From: a virus
Virus record (IMG/VR): IMGVR_UViG_3300026519_000038
Coordinates: 1-35,051 of that record
Length of the DNA stretch: 35,051 bases
Reading direction: 5' to 3' (one strand)
Part shown: positions 1 through 8,368 of the stretch, one piece after another
Layout: the number at the start of each line of letters is the position of its first letter
How positions within the stretch are numbered: position 1 is the first letter of the stretch
Made by a program: the position numbers and the translations under genes
Notes under the pieces: generated by a model
The model's input: the letters and a program-made list of their open reading frames with translations, nothing else
What the model was told of the DNA's origin: nothing
The model's database searches: none

Positions 1-39
1 GTAAAACTTTTACACGGTCAGTTGAAAGGTAAAATCAGA

Positions 40-492
40 ATGGGGAACCCAAGAAAGCCGTCGCACCTAAAGGCGGTGCAAGGCACCACCAGAAAAGACC
101 GCGCGAACATCAATGAGCCTGTGGCATCATCTGGTATGCCGGTGGCGCCGTGTTATTTATCTGCGGCGGCTGTTAGGAAGTTCAACCAGATTGCTGGTAT
201 TCTTGATGGCATGGGTGTGGCCTCTGGCGATGATGTGGATGCCCTGTCTATGCTGGCAAATGTGCTGGTGCAGTTTGAACATGATGTCGTTTTGATAGAC
301 GAAATTGGGCCATATTACACCCCGTCGGAGGACAGCGGCATAGTCAGGGCGCACCCTGCCGTTAGGCGTATGGCAGAAAATTTGCAGCGTGGTCAGGCGT
401 TGCTTAACGAATTTGGGTTAACCCCAGCCGCACGGTCTAAGGTATCGGCGAAGATTGCTGTTGCTGATAATCCATTTTCGGCGATTGGGTGA
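40..492 (+). CDS. terS: terminase small subunit, P27 family
   Basis: This is the DNA-recognition subunit of the packaging motor, which binds phage DNA and hands it to the large subunit. The protein begins MGNPRKPSHLKAVQGT, the typical opening of P27-type small terminases, followed by a helical body ending near residue 150. I chose the ATG at 40 because the family opens with MGNPRKP; a TTG at 22 in the same frame would add six atypical residues. A GAAAGG stretch at 24-29 can serve as the ribosome binding site. The stop codon overlaps the GTG start of the large subunit, so the two are translationally coupled. Confidence 0.9.
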   Translation: MGNPRKPSHLKAVQGTTRKDRANINEPVASSGMPVAPCYLSAAAVRKFNQIAGILDGMGVASGDDVDALSMLANVLVQFEHDVVLIDEIGPYYTPSEDSGIVRAHPAVRRMAENLQRGQALLNEFGLTPAARSKVSAKIAVADNPFSAIG

Positions 493-2156
493 GAGATTAC
501 GTAGAGATAGCAAGGAAATATGCGGCTGACGTGGTCAGCGGCGACATACCTGCCGCCAAATATGTAAGGCTTGCATGCCAGCGCCATCTTGATGATATAG
601 ACTGGCAGGATGATAAGGACTTCAAGTTTATTCTTGACGCCACGGCTGCATCTAAAGCCTGTAAGTTCATCGAGCTGATGCCGCATACCCGCGGGGAATT
701 TGCGAAAAAAAAGCTTACTTTGATAATGGAGCCATGGCAGGTTTTTATGACTGTTTGTTTGTTTGGGTGGCTACGGAAAAAAACAGGCAAGCGACGGTTT
801 AGAAAGTTTCTGCTGCTGGTGCCAAGGAAGAATGGCAAGAGCGTGTGGGCTGCTGCTGTTGGCCTGTATATGCTGTGTGCTGATGGTGAGTTCGGCGCGG
901 AAGTGTATTCTGGGGCAAGAGTTGAGCGTCAGGCGTGGGAGGTGTTCAAGCCTGCTAGGTTCATGGCTAGCAAGCTTCCTGATTTGTGCAATTTTTATGG
1001 CGTTGAAGTCAACGCTTCCAACGTCTCAATCGCATCTAATGGATCAAAGTTCGAGCCAATAATAGGATCGCCGGGTGACGGGTCGTCGCCATCAATTGCG
1101 ATAGTTGATGAATATCATGAGCATAAAACAAACGCACTTTATGACACGATGGAAACCGGAATGGGCGCTAGATTGCAGCCCATCATGTTGGTTATAACAA
1201 CGGCTGGCGACAACATAGCAGGGCCTTGTTATGATATGCAGCAAGACGCCCAGAAAATGCTTGAGGGTTCAAGGCATGATGATGAATTTTTCGCACTGAT
1301 ATACGGCATAGATGATGGTGACGATTGGACCGACCCAGAAATACTTCGGAAAGCAAACCCGAATATTGGTGTATCTGTAAGCGAGGAATTCCTATTGGCT
1401 CGGCTTCGCGATGGCATGGCGTCACCGCGCAAAGCTGGCGTGTTTAAGACTAAGCATCTTAATATGTGGGTGCAATCTAGGGCGTCTTATTTCAATGTAT
1501 TAAAATACAACGCTGCTGGAGATGCCAGCCTATCCTTAGAAAAGTTTGAGGGTGAAGATTGCATTATCGGCGTTGACCTTGCGGAAAAGCTTGATCTAAC
1601 TGCTGTGGAATTTGTGTTTAAGTATAAAGATGGGTATGCTTGTTTCGGGAAATATTACGCCCCAGAGGATACCATAAACAAGCCTAACAATGAGCATTTC
1701 AGGGTGTGGCGTGATGCTGGTCTGCTCACTCAAATAGATGGGGCGGTGACAGATCAGAGGGTAGTTCTTGACGATATAAAGGATGCGCTGGAATCGTTCA
1801 ATGTCATTGAGGTAAGTTTTGACCCGTGGAGGTCTCGGCAAATGAGTGTTGAGCTTACAGAGCTAGGCGTTCCGTGCATCGAGTTTAGGGGGAGTCCGTC
1901 AAACATGAATGAACCGATGCGGGAAATGGATGCGCTAATCGCGAGTGGTAGAATGTATCACGATGGCAATCAGGCGTTTTCTTGGATGCTTTCAAATGTG
2001 GTTAATGGGACAAGGGTAGGGGAGCTGCATAGGCCAGCCAAGGAACATGTTGATAAAAAGATAGACGGGCCGGTCGCAAGAATGCTATCATTGGGCCGTT
2101 GGATGCTTGACAATAACAGCGAGGCACAAATAGATGATTACTTCGCCTCCCTTTAG
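489..2156 (+). CDS. terL: terminase large subunit (ATPase/nuclease)
   Basis: This is the packaging motor ATPase and DNA-cutting nuclease, acting at the portal vertex. A Walker A-like motif is visible near residues 112-120 (PRKNGKSVW), and a Walker B with its acidic pair near residues 200-206 (IVDEYHE). The C-terminal half carries acidic positions expected of the RNase H-like nuclease, for example IIGVDLAEKLDLTAV. At 555 residues it has the normal length of the Terminase_1/HK97 type. Translation starts at GTG 489, which overlaps the terS stop. The gene ends in TAG, showing that amber is a normal stop codon in this genome. Confidence 0.95.
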   Translation: MRDYVEIARKYAADVVSGDIPAAKYVRLACQRHLDDIDWQDDKDFKFILDATAASKACKFIELMPHTRGEFAKKKLTLIMEPWQVFMTVCLFGWLRKKTGKRRFRKFLLLVPRKNGKSVWAAAVGLYMLCADGEFGAEVYSGARVERQAWEVFKPARFMASKLPDLCNFYGVEVNASNVSIASNGSKFEPIIGSPGDGSSPSIAIVDEYHEHKTNALYDTMETGMGARLQPIMLVITTAGDNIAGPCYDMQQDAQKMLEGSRHDDEFFALIYGIDDGDDWTDPEILRKANPNIGVSVSEEFLLARLRDGMASPRKAGVFKTKHLNMWVQSRASYFNVLKYNAAGDASLSLEKFEGEDCIIGVDLAEKLDLTAVEFVFKYKDGYACFGKYYAPEDTINKPNNEHFRVWRDAGLLTQIDGAVTDQRVVLDDIKDALESFNVIEVSFDPWRSRQMSVELTELGVPCIEFRGSPSNMNEPMREMDALIASGRMYHDGNQAFSWMLSNVVNGTRVGELHRPAKEHVDKKIDGPVARMLSLGRWMLDNNSEAQIDDYFASL

Positions 2157-2161
2157 GAAAT

Positions 2162-3379
2162 ATGATGAAGCTTACTGATCGTATAAAGGCAGCTACTGGT
2201 ATTATAATCAGGGGGCGCAACTTGCGCGAACCTATCGGCTTTAGCCCGAGGTTATCATCTGACATCGGCGAACGTGTTGGAGAAGCGGAAGTTCTTGGCA
2301 TGTCCGCTGTGTGGGCTTGCTGCAACCTGCTATCTGGGACAATATCATCATTGCCTTTGATGGTTTATAAAAATATTGACGGGCGTCGGCAGGTAGACGT
2401 AGACCACCCTCTTTACCGAATCTTGCACAACAGTCCTAACTTTGATCAAACGGCGTTGGATTTCTGGGACTTCACCGTTCGGAGCGTTGAGTTGTGGGGT
2501 AATAGTTACGCAGAAATTAGCAGAAATTCAGGTGTGGTTACCGGCCTGTCGCCGATCAACCCTGATACAATGAAGGTATCTAGGTCCGAAAGCGGGGCGC
2601 TGCAATATGAATGGAAGGTTGGTCAGGCCACATATAAAAAACCAGATACTGACATTCTTCATGTTCGGGGCTTTGGCGGGGCGCCGCTCGGTGGGTTGTC
2701 TGTTTTGCACTTCGCAAGAAATAGTTTCGGTGGTGCGCGGGCTGTTGAAAAATCATCGTCCGCAATGTTCGCCAATCGTATGAGTCCGGGCGGAGTTCTG
2801 ACATTTCAGAATTTCCTATCTGATGAAAATCGTAAAATTGCCGAGGATAGGCTCACACAAAAGTTTGTCGGCGCCCTGAATGACGGTCGGCCCATGATAC
2901 TTGAGGGCGGCACTAAGTGGGAACCGATTACTATCAACCCAGACGATGCGCAGATGCTGGAAACTAGAAGGTTTTCGGTCGAAGATATTTGCAGGTTTTT
3001 CAATGTGCCTCCGCAACTGATCGGCCATACAGAAAAAAGTTCGTCGATCGGGACTGGCATAGAACAGCAAACACTTGCTTTTCAAAAATTCACCCTTCGG
3101 CCGCGCATAAAGCGGATAGAGCAGGCACTTATGCAGCAGCTATTGACGCCTGACGATATTGCGGCTGGAGTTGTCGTTGAGTTTAACATAGATGGTTTAT
3201 TGCGTGGTGACAGTAAGTCACGGTCTGATTTTTACAACGCTGGCCTGCTTGGCGGTTGGCTAAATATCAATGAAATACGAAAGCGTGAGAATATGGAGCC
3301 TGTAGATGGCGGCGATGTCAACAGGACGCAAATGCAAAATGTTCCAATAGCGGAGATCCAAAATGGAAACGATGATTAA
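2162..3379 (+). CDS. portal protein, HK97 family
   Basis: This protein forms the dodecameric ring at one capsid vertex through which DNA enters and leaves and to which the neck is attached. At 405 residues it has the usual length for HK97-type portals. Family hallmarks include VWACCNLLSGTISSLPL near residue 50, GNSYAEI near residue 119, and the segment FFNVPPQLIGHTEKSS near residue 280, which precedes the long C-terminal helix region. It starts five bases after terL. Its 3' end overlaps the protease gene by 17 bases. Confidence 0.94.
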   Translation: MMKLTDRIKAATGIIIRGRNLREPIGFSPRLSSDIGERVGEAEVLGMSAVWACCNLLSGTISSLPLMVYKNIDGRRQVDVDHPLYRILHNSPNFDQTALDFWDFTVRSVELWGNSYAEISRNSGVVTGLSPINPDTMKVSRSESGALQYEWKVGQATYKKPDTDILHVRGFGGAPLGGLSVLHFARNSFGGARAVEKSSSAMFANRMSPGGVLTFQNFLSDENRKIAEDRLTQKFVGALNDGRPMILEGGTKWEPITINPDDAQMLETRRFSVEDICRFFNVPPQLIGHTEKSSSIGTGIEQQTLAFQKFTLRPRIKRIEQALMQQLLTPDDIAAGVVVEFNIDGLLRGDSKSRSDFYNAGLLGGWLNINEIRKRENMEPVDGGDVNRTQMQNVPIAEIQNGNDD

Positions 3380-4040
3380 AAAACACCAGCCATTCCTCGA
3401 TGTAAAATTAATTGACGTAGAGGGCGAGTTTGAGGGTTATGCATCCGTGTTTGGTGGAGAGCCAGACGCTTACGGTGATGTCATTGCGTCTGGAGCGTAT
3501 GCAGACAGCCTTGCGAAGCATGAGGCAATGGGGTCTATGCCAAAAATGCTTTGGCAGCATGATGCCGGATCACCAATCGGCAAGTGGAAAAGTATGCGCG
3601 AGGATGAAAAAGGTCTTTGGGTTCATGGGCGTCTTAACATGGGTGTCCAGCGCGGCAAAGAGGCTTACGCCCTGCTTAAGGCCGGTGATATTGACGGGCT
3701 TTCGATAGGCTATAAAATTAAAGAATATTCATCGGATGAGGAAACCGGCATTTGGACACTCGAAAAGATTGATTTACACGAGGTATCCGTGGTAACAATG
3801 CCAGCAAGTGATATGTCGCTGGTTAACAGCGTTAAAGCCGCACGAGCGGCACATGAATTAACAGAGCGCCTAAAGGCTGGGGACCAGCTTACTGGGCGCG
3901 AATTTGAATTGTTTCTCAAGGGCTTGGGGCTTTCAAATTCACAGGCGGAGCGGGCCGTTCGCATCCACCTGAACGGGCAGGGTGATCCTGCCAAAGCGGT
4001 GCCTACGGCGCTTGACTTGATCAAAGCGTTAAAAGAATAA
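3363..4040 (+). CDS. prohead protease, HK97 family
   Basis: This is the maturation serine protease that trims the capsid protein N-terminus inside the prohead. The expected catalytic histidine lies in MLWQHDAGSPIGKW (about residue 61), and the catalytic serine in DGLSIGYKI (about residue 117). A further family signature, EVSVVTMPA, follows near residue 140. At 225 residues it is a typical length. The gene overlaps the portal 3' end and lies 19 bases upstream of the capsid gene. A second ATG at 3372 is possible, but the first keeps the overlap and fits the family. Confidence 0.93.
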   Translation: METMIKKHQPFLDVKLIDVEGEFEGYASVFGGEPDAYGDVIASGAYADSLAKHEAMGSMPKMLWQHDAGSPIGKWKSMREDEKGLWVHGRLNMGVQRGKEAYALLKAGDIDGLSIGYKIKEYSSDEETGIWTLEKIDLHEVSVVTMPASDMSLVNSVKAARAAHELTERLKAGDQLTGREFELFLKGLGLSNSQAERAVRIHLNGQGDPAKAVPTALDLIKALKE

Positions 4041-4059
4041 TTTAATATGGAGTCTGAAA

Positions 4060-5265
4060 ATGGCACAAGATGATAATAAAACAGCCGCAGAATTGGCAAT
4101 CGATCTAAAAAAGTCTTTTGAGTCGGCAACCGATGAAGTCAAGGCAATCGCCGAAGATGCTCTCGGCAAGGTTAAGGCTGGTGAGGAAACCACCAGTAAA
4201 ATGAAAACAGACGCCGACGAGGCGCTGATGAAGCTTAACGGCCTGACCGAAGAGGTCAAGCAGATGGCCCAGAAAATGGACCGTGTCGCACAGCCAATCG
4301 TTGCAGGCCACATGACGCTTGGCGAAAAGTTTGTTGACCAAGATAATGTTAAAAAATGGCTTTCGAGCACCCCTAGTTCAGGCAGGGCTGATATGCGCGT
4401 TAAGGCAACACTAACCACGGTTACGACTGACACCCCGGGGTCTGTTGGTCAGGGTGTTGACCGCCAGCGTCTGCCCGGCATTATTGCCAGCCCAGAGCGC
4501 CGTATGACTGTGCGCGGGTTGCTTTCTCAAGGCCAGATGAGTCAAGCTGCAATTTCGTGGATACAGGAAACTGGCTTCACAAACAACGCTGGCACGGTCG
4601 CCGAGGGCGCCATAAAGCCGAGTTCTGACGTCCAGTTTACTGAAAAAACAAGTATCGCAGTAATTATTGCGCACTGGATGAAGGTATCACGACAGGCGCT
4701 TGATGATGTGGATCAGATTCGCGGGCATATTGATGGCCGTTTGGTTTATGATCTGGCGCTGAAAGAAGAAGCCCAGCTATTATTCGGTGACGGCGCTGGC
4801 TCTAACCTTAGTGGCATTGCGACGCAGGCAACAGCATATTCTGCGCCTTTCGCTACTACAACAGAAACACCAATCGATCAGTTGCGGCTTGCTATGTTGC
4901 AAGCTGTTATGGCCGATTATCCCGCAAACGGTCACATTATGAACCCGATTGATTGGGCACGCATTGAGTTGACCAAGGACGCCAATAATGCGTATATCAT
5001 CGGCAACCCACAGAGTTCAGCCACACCTACGCTCTGGGGCTTGCCTGTTGTCGCGACCCAGTCAATGCTGCAAGACAAGTTCCTAACTGGCGCGTTCTCG
5101 AGGGGTGCGCAGATATGGGATAGCTGGGATGCGCGTATCGAAGTCGGTTACGAGAATGACGATTTCACAAGAAACCTTGTGACGATCCGCGCGGAGGAGC
5201 GTTTGGCGTTGGCGGTTTACCGGCCGGAGGCGTTCATTTTTGGCGACTTTGGGTTTGTTGTCTAA
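4060..5265 (+). CDS. major capsid protein, HK97 fold
   Basis: This is the shell-forming protein. The first roughly 100 residues are charged and helical (ELAIDLKKSFESATDEVKAI), matching the scaffolding delta domain that the upstream protease removes. The HK97 fold follows, with family segments such as ISWIQETGFTNNAGTVAEGA and a near-C-terminal ARIEVGYENDDFTRNLVTIR. The 401-residue length is typical. A ribosome binding site (ATGGAG, 4047-4052) precedes ATG 4060. A strong hairpin lies just after the stop, as is common behind highly expressed capsid genes. Confidence 0.95.
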   Translation: MAQDDNKTAAELAIDLKKSFESATDEVKAIAEDALGKVKAGEETTSKMKTDADEALMKLNGLTEEVKQMAQKMDRVAQPIVAGHMTLGEKFVDQDNVKKWLSSTPSSGRADMRVKATLTTVTTDTPGSVGQGVDRQRLPGIIASPERRMTVRGLLSQGQMSQAAISWIQETGFTNNAGTVAEGAIKPSSDVQFTEKTSIAVIIAHWMKVSRQALDDVDQIRGHIDGRLVYDLALKEEAQLLFGDGAGSNLSGIATQATAYSAPFATTTETPIDQLRLAMLQAVMADYPANGHIMNPIDWARIELTKDANNAYIIGNPQSSATPTLWGLPVVATQSMLQDKFLTGAFSRGAQIWDSWDARIEVGYENDDFTRNLVTIRAEERLALAVYRPEAFIFGDFGFVV

Positions 5266-5281
5266 GCGTTAATTTCCAAAG

Positions 5282-5303
5282 TAGGCAGGGTTCGCCCTGC
5301 CTA
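5282..5303 (+). terminator. hairpin behind capsid gene, possible attenuating terminator
   Basis: A perfect 9-bp stem (TAGGCAGGG with CCCTGCCTA) closed by a TTCG tetraloop lies between the capsid stop and the next gene. Only a weak T-containing tail follows, so it may act as a partial terminator or as an mRNA-stabilising 3' structure rather than a full stop. The downstream head-tail genes need transcription from the same direction. Confidence 0.6.
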
Positions 5304-5328
5304 TCTGTAAATTAATGGAGTTGAGAAA

Positions 5329-5589
5329 ATGGAAAAATATTTAGTGATACGTTACCATGTTGGTGACAAAGATTATTATGAAGGAGACATACGCACTGCG
5401 CGCAAAATTGATGTTTCACATTTGATCGGCACATGCTTAGAGCCTATAAGCAACAAAAAAGCGGCAAAGCCTGTCAAAAATAAAGCGGCAAAGCCTGTCA
5501 AAAATAAAGCGGCAAAGCCTGTCAAAAATAAAGCGGCAAAGCCTGTCAAAAATAAAGCGGCAAAGCCTGTCAAAAATAAGGCTATGTAA
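5329..5589 (+). CDS. small capsid-linked protein with lysine-rich octapeptide repeats
   Basis: This 86-residue protein has an N-terminal part of about 43 residues (MEKYLVIRYHVGDKDYYEGD) that resembles short proteins often found directly after the capsid gene in alphaproteobacterial phages. The C-terminal half is five copies of the octapeptide AAKPVKNK, a strongly basic, proline/alanine/lysine tail like that of histone H1-type linkers. It could touch DNA or the acidic capsid lining; that is inference. A GGAG ribosome binding site at 5316-5319 precedes ATG 5329. The stop codon overlaps the ATG of the next gene (TAATG). Confidence 0.75.
   Translation: MEKYLVIRYHVGDKDYYEGDIRTARKIDVSHLIGTCLEPISNKKAAKPVKNKAAKPVKNKAAKPVKNKAAKPVKNKAAKPVKNKAM
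5461..5580 (+). repeat. five 24-bp tandem repeats encoding AAKPVKNK
   Basis: Five head-to-tail copies of a 24-bp unit beginning GCGGCAAAGCCTGTC occupy this stretch; only the final base of the last unit differs. Because the unit is a multiple of three, copy-number change by slippage or recombination would lengthen or shorten the protein tail without breaking the frame. Confidence 0.95.
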
Positions 5590-6116
5590 TGCCATTGGTT
5601 GGCAGCATACAGCCGGTTATGACGCTGGTTGAAGCGCAGGCACACCTGCGCGTAGATAGTGCTGATGATCAGGATTATATCTTGATGCTTATGGGCGCGG
5701 TAACAGAATTTCTTGACGGCCCGATGGGGACGTTAGGGCGTTATTTTGCACGGCAGTCGTGGGCGGAAACATATCAAACTATTGGCCAAGGCTTTGACTT
5801 ACCTGTAGGGCCTGTTATTTCCGTTGATAGCATAACCTATGCTGGGGGAGTAATCACAAACTTTGATCTTGTTAGTTCTGGTGGGGTTTGGTCTGTGGTG
5901 CCTGTAGGCGCATGGCCTGATGCAATAGGTGATGTTGAGGTTAACTTTACCATCGGTATGTCTCCTATGCCGCTGGCTGTTAAAATGGCGGCGCTGCTGC
6001 ATTTGGGAACCCTATACGAAAACCGTGAAAGCGTGGTGGTTGGCACAATCTCAAGCGCCTTGCCAGATGGCTATGCCGCATTACTTGCTCCATATCGGTT
6101 ATGGGGTAGCCAATGA
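5589..6116 (+). CDS. head-tail connector, gp6-like / phiE125 gp8 family
   Basis: This is an adaptor ring protein between portal and tail, in the expected place after the capsid gene. The N-terminal helix LVEAQAHLRVDSADDQDYIL is the family signature (a typical connector opens LxxAKxHLRVD, then D.DYI). The middle has the usual PVGPVISVDSITY segment. At 175 residues it fits the family. It starts in a TAATG overlap with the preceding gene and ends in an ATGA overlap with the next. Confidence 0.9.
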   Translation: MPLVGSIQPVMTLVEAQAHLRVDSADDQDYILMLMGAVTEFLDGPMGTLGRYFARQSWAETYQTIGQGFDLPVGPVISVDSITYAGGVITNFDLVSSGGVWSVVPVGAWPDAIGDVEVNFTIGMSPMPLAVKMAALLHLGTLYENRESVVVGTISSALPDGYAALLAPYRLWGSQ

Positions 6117-6445
6117 CATCTGGTAAGTTAGATCGCAAGATACAGTTCCAGCGGTTTTTGCCGGTTGATGACGGTTATAGCATTGTTGAGGCGTGGGCTG
6201 ACCATGGCGGAGTTGTCAGGGCGCAGAAAAAGGACTTGAGTGATGGCGAGAGGTGGAGGGCTGACGAGGTTTCTGCGGGTGTAACCACAAGATTTTTGAT
6301 TAGATCGTCAACATTCACCCGCGACATTACGCCAAAAGACAGGCTGGTTTGCGCCGGTGTCACTTTTGAAATATCAGGCATTAAAGAGGGCAAGGGCCGC
6401 AATCAGTGGCTGGAGCTAACTTGTGGATCGAGGTCTGATCTATGA
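6113..6445 (+). CDS. head-tail adaptor / head closure protein
   Basis: This 110-residue protein has the signature of the phage head-tail joining family (SPP1 gp16-like). It opens SGKLDRKIQFQRF, then has an EAWADHGGVVRAQKKDLSDGE-type beta segment, RFLIRSS, and a C-terminal FEISGIKEGKGR. It would seal the connector and provide the interface for the tail. It overlaps both neighbours by four bases (ATGA). Confidence 0.88.
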   Translation: MTSGKLDRKIQFQRFLPVDDGYSIVEAWADHGGVVRAQKKDLSDGERWRADEVSAGVTTRFLIRSSTFTRDITPKDRLVCAGVTFEISGIKEGKGRNQWLELTCGSRSDL

Positions 6446-6924
6446 CTGTTGAAATGGTTATTGGCGGATTTGATGAAATGGAGGAGGCTTTAGAGGAGTT
6501 GGCAGAATCCACACGCAAGGCGGCGATGCGCAGAGCCTTGGTTAAATCTGCAAAGCCTATGGCTGATCTGGCTGCATCACTGGCACCTGTTAGATCAGGT
6601 GCGCTTGCTGCATCCGTGGCGGTAAGCACAAAGCTTGACAAGCGTGCAGCCGCAAAACATCGCCGTATGTTCAATGATGATCGTGCTGCTGTGGAAGTAT
6701 TCGTTGGGCCTGCATATAATATAGGTAGCGGCGGACGTCACGGCCATCTTCTTGAATTTGGAACCGTGCATTCAGCCGCGCAGCCGTTTATGCGGCCGGC
6801 ATGGGATCAGGATAGCAAGGCTCTTTTGGAGCGGCTTAAGGTGGAAATCTGGTCAGAGATAAAGAAATCTCTTGCTAGAGCCGAGCGCAAGGCGCTGCGC
6901 ATGGCATCTAACGGGGGGTCTTAA
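6442..6924 (+). CDS. HK97 gp10-like tail-completion / neck protein
   Basis: This 160-residue protein belongs to the HK97 gp10 family by its opening (VIGGFDEMEEALEELAEST), the RSGALAASV motif near residue 55, and the HLLEFGTVHSAAQPFMRPAW segment near residues 104-123, which is nearly invariant in the family. Its role is at the head-tail junction. It is coupled to both neighbours by start/stop overlaps. Confidence 0.9.
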   Translation: MTVEMVIGGFDEMEEALEELAESTRKAAMRRALVKSAKPMADLAASLAPVRSGALAASVAVSTKLDKRAAAKHRRMFNDDRAAVEVFVGPAYNIGSGGRHGHLLEFGTVHSAAQPFMRPAWDQDSKALLERLKVEIWSEIKKSLARAERKALRMASNGGS

Positions 6925-7310
6925 TGCAAGTTGAATTGCGTGATTTAATGTTGTCTGACCCGGCTATTTCATCTATTGTAGGCGGTAGAATTGACTGGGG
7001 CGTAAGCCCTCAAGGCTCGGCCATGCCGCGCGTTGTTATGCAGATTATAGGTAACAATGGACAAGTTTTTTTATTCAGTGGCGGCAGCGGGTTTTATACC
7101 GCGCGTGTGCAGATTAATTGTTATGGTGAGACCTACGGCGCTGCCGCTGGGCTTGCTGGTGCTGTAAAAGATTTGCTTGATGTTTATCAGGCTGGTATAT
7201 TTCTGGGCGTGTTCTGCGTGTCTGAAAGAGATGAATATGCGGGCGGGGTTACAGATGCGCCGCGCATATTTGGAAAGCAACTTGATTTTATAATCAACTG
7301 GAGTAAATAA
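6924..7310 (+). CDS. tail terminator-like protein, DUF3168 family
   Basis: This 128-residue protein matches the DUF3168 pattern: an N-terminal LRDLMLSDPAISSIVGGRI, then PRVVMQIIG, and a central YTARVQINCYGETYG beta segment. Related proteins cap the tail tube once it has reached its length and join it to the neck. The position, one gene before the tail tube, agrees. The start codon overlaps the previous stop (TAATG). Confidence 0.87.
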   Translation: MQVELRDLMLSDPAISSIVGGRIDWGVSPQGSAMPRVVMQIIGNNGQVFLFSGGSGFYTARVQINCYGETYGAAAGLAGAVKDLLDVYQAGIFLGVFCVSERDEYAGGVTDAPRIFGKQLDFIINWSK

Positions 7311-7311
7311 A

Positions 7312-8025
7312 ATGACGTTAAGTAAAGTAAAACTTGGGATCGGAACCGAAATTTGGATTGGCCGTGGGTCTGGTCCGACGTGGGAGATGGTCATGGGTGG
7401 CTCAACAATCACCATGCCAAGCCAACCTGCGGATGAAATTGATGTTACGACATTTCAAGCGCCTAACTTCACCCGTCAAACTATGCCGGGCCTTAAGTCT
7501 GTTTCCGACTGGTCGTTGGATTTGCAATATTTGCCGGGTGAGTCTACGGATTTGCTTCTTTCAGAGCTTTCCAGCCTGACCGGATCTGGCGCGCATGAGG
7601 TCGTTTTATTGAGGATAATCCCTAATGGTGGCGCGGCTGTTACGTTCCAGTGCTATGTAAATGAATATACCATTTCAACATCTGTTGCAGAGGCCCAGAT
7701 GGTGGCGGTTACATTTAAGGTAATGGCGCGGGTTCTGACCCCTAACGCGCCCGCTAACACTCTGTTGCCAGCCATTTCAGGCCTGCCGCAGGTTGGGCAG
7801 ACGCTAACCGCAATGGTTGGGGCGTGGTCAAATATTCCAACTTTTGCCTATCAGTGGCAAGAGGATGATGGCGTCGGATATGCTGATATTGCCGGTGAGG
7901 TTGCTGATACTATGGTTGTCTCCGCTGGCTCTGTCGGATTTCCAATTCAGGTTGTTGTTACCGGCACCAACGAAGCGGGTTCGGCTGTGGCTACATCTGC
8001 GCCAACTGCTTTAGTGGTGGCATAA
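7312..8025 (+). CDS. major tail tube protein with C-terminal Ig-like domain
   Basis: This is probably the tube-forming protein of the long tail. Residues 1-145 carry the tube fold, with the typical TMPSQPADEIDVTTFQA segment (a motif for new-generation tail tubes). Residues about 150-237 form an added Ig-like domain with LPQVGQTLTAMVGAWS and FAYQWQEDDG, a module repeatedly seen on alphaproteobacterial phage tail proteins and likely displayed on the tail surface. It lies immediately upstream of the tail chaperone pair, as in lambda. Confidence 0.88.
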   Translation: MTLSKVKLGIGTEIWIGRGSGPTWEMVMGGSTITMPSQPADEIDVTTFQAPNFTRQTMPGLKSVSDWSLDLQYLPGESTDLLLSELSSLTGSGAHEVVLLRIIPNGGAAVTFQCYVNEYTISTSVAEAQMVAVTFKVMARVLTPNAPANTLLPAISGLPQVGQTLTAMVGAWSNIPTFAYQWQEDDGVGYADIAGEVADTMVVSAGSVGFPIQVVVTGTNEAGSAVATSAPTALVVA

Positions 8026-8026
8026 A

Positions 8027-8368
8027 ATGGCTAAACAAATGGGCGAATTGCTGGTCAAGCATGACGGTGTGGAATACAGGCTGTGCCTGACAAACAGGTC
8101 TATCGGTGTCTTGCAGGACGAATACGGCAGAGACATGGCCGCTATAATGCCATCTGATGGTGGGGTCCCTAACTTTGGGGCCATTGTGAGGGCGGTTGAG
8201 CTGTCTTTATCGCGTTACCATTCTGATGTTGCCTCTGCTGATTTGGCGGACGATATTGTCGGTGTTGATCGGAGTGTTTTTGGCGATCTGTTGGCGGTTA
8301 CGTTTCCAGATGTAGATGGTGGTGGCGCAGTAAAAAAGCCGAAGGCGCGGGTGAAGAAAACGATCTAA
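8027..8368 (+). CDS. tail assembly chaperone, short form (lambda G-like)
   Basis: This 113-residue product lies between tail tube and tape measure, where long-tailed phages keep the tail assembly chaperone. Its N-terminus (MGELLVKHDGVEYRLCLTN, then IGVLQDEYGRDM) resembles the GTA gp10/tail chaperone family. It would coat the tape measure during tail assembly. Its last codons contain a slippery heptamer; most ribosomes would terminate at TAA 8366-8368, while some shift into the -1 frame and make a longer G-T type fusion. Confidence 0.82.
   Translation: MAKQMGELLVKHDGVEYRLCLTNRSIGVLQDEYGRDMAAIMPSDGGVPNFGAIVRAVELSLSRYHSDVASADLADDIVGVDRSVFGDLLAVTFPDVDGGGAVKKPKARVKKTI
8332..8338 (+). promoter_or_regulatory. 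programmed -1 ribosomal frameshift site A AAA AAG
   Basis: In the zero frame the codons read GTA AAA AAG, so the heptamer A_AAA_AAG has exactly the phase needed for tandem -1 slippage. The -1 frame is open from just after a stop at 8266-8268 to 8676, and the slip site lies inside this overlap. The second reading frame has no ATG and no clear ribosome binding site of its own, so slippage is the simplest way to express it. Confidence 0.85.
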
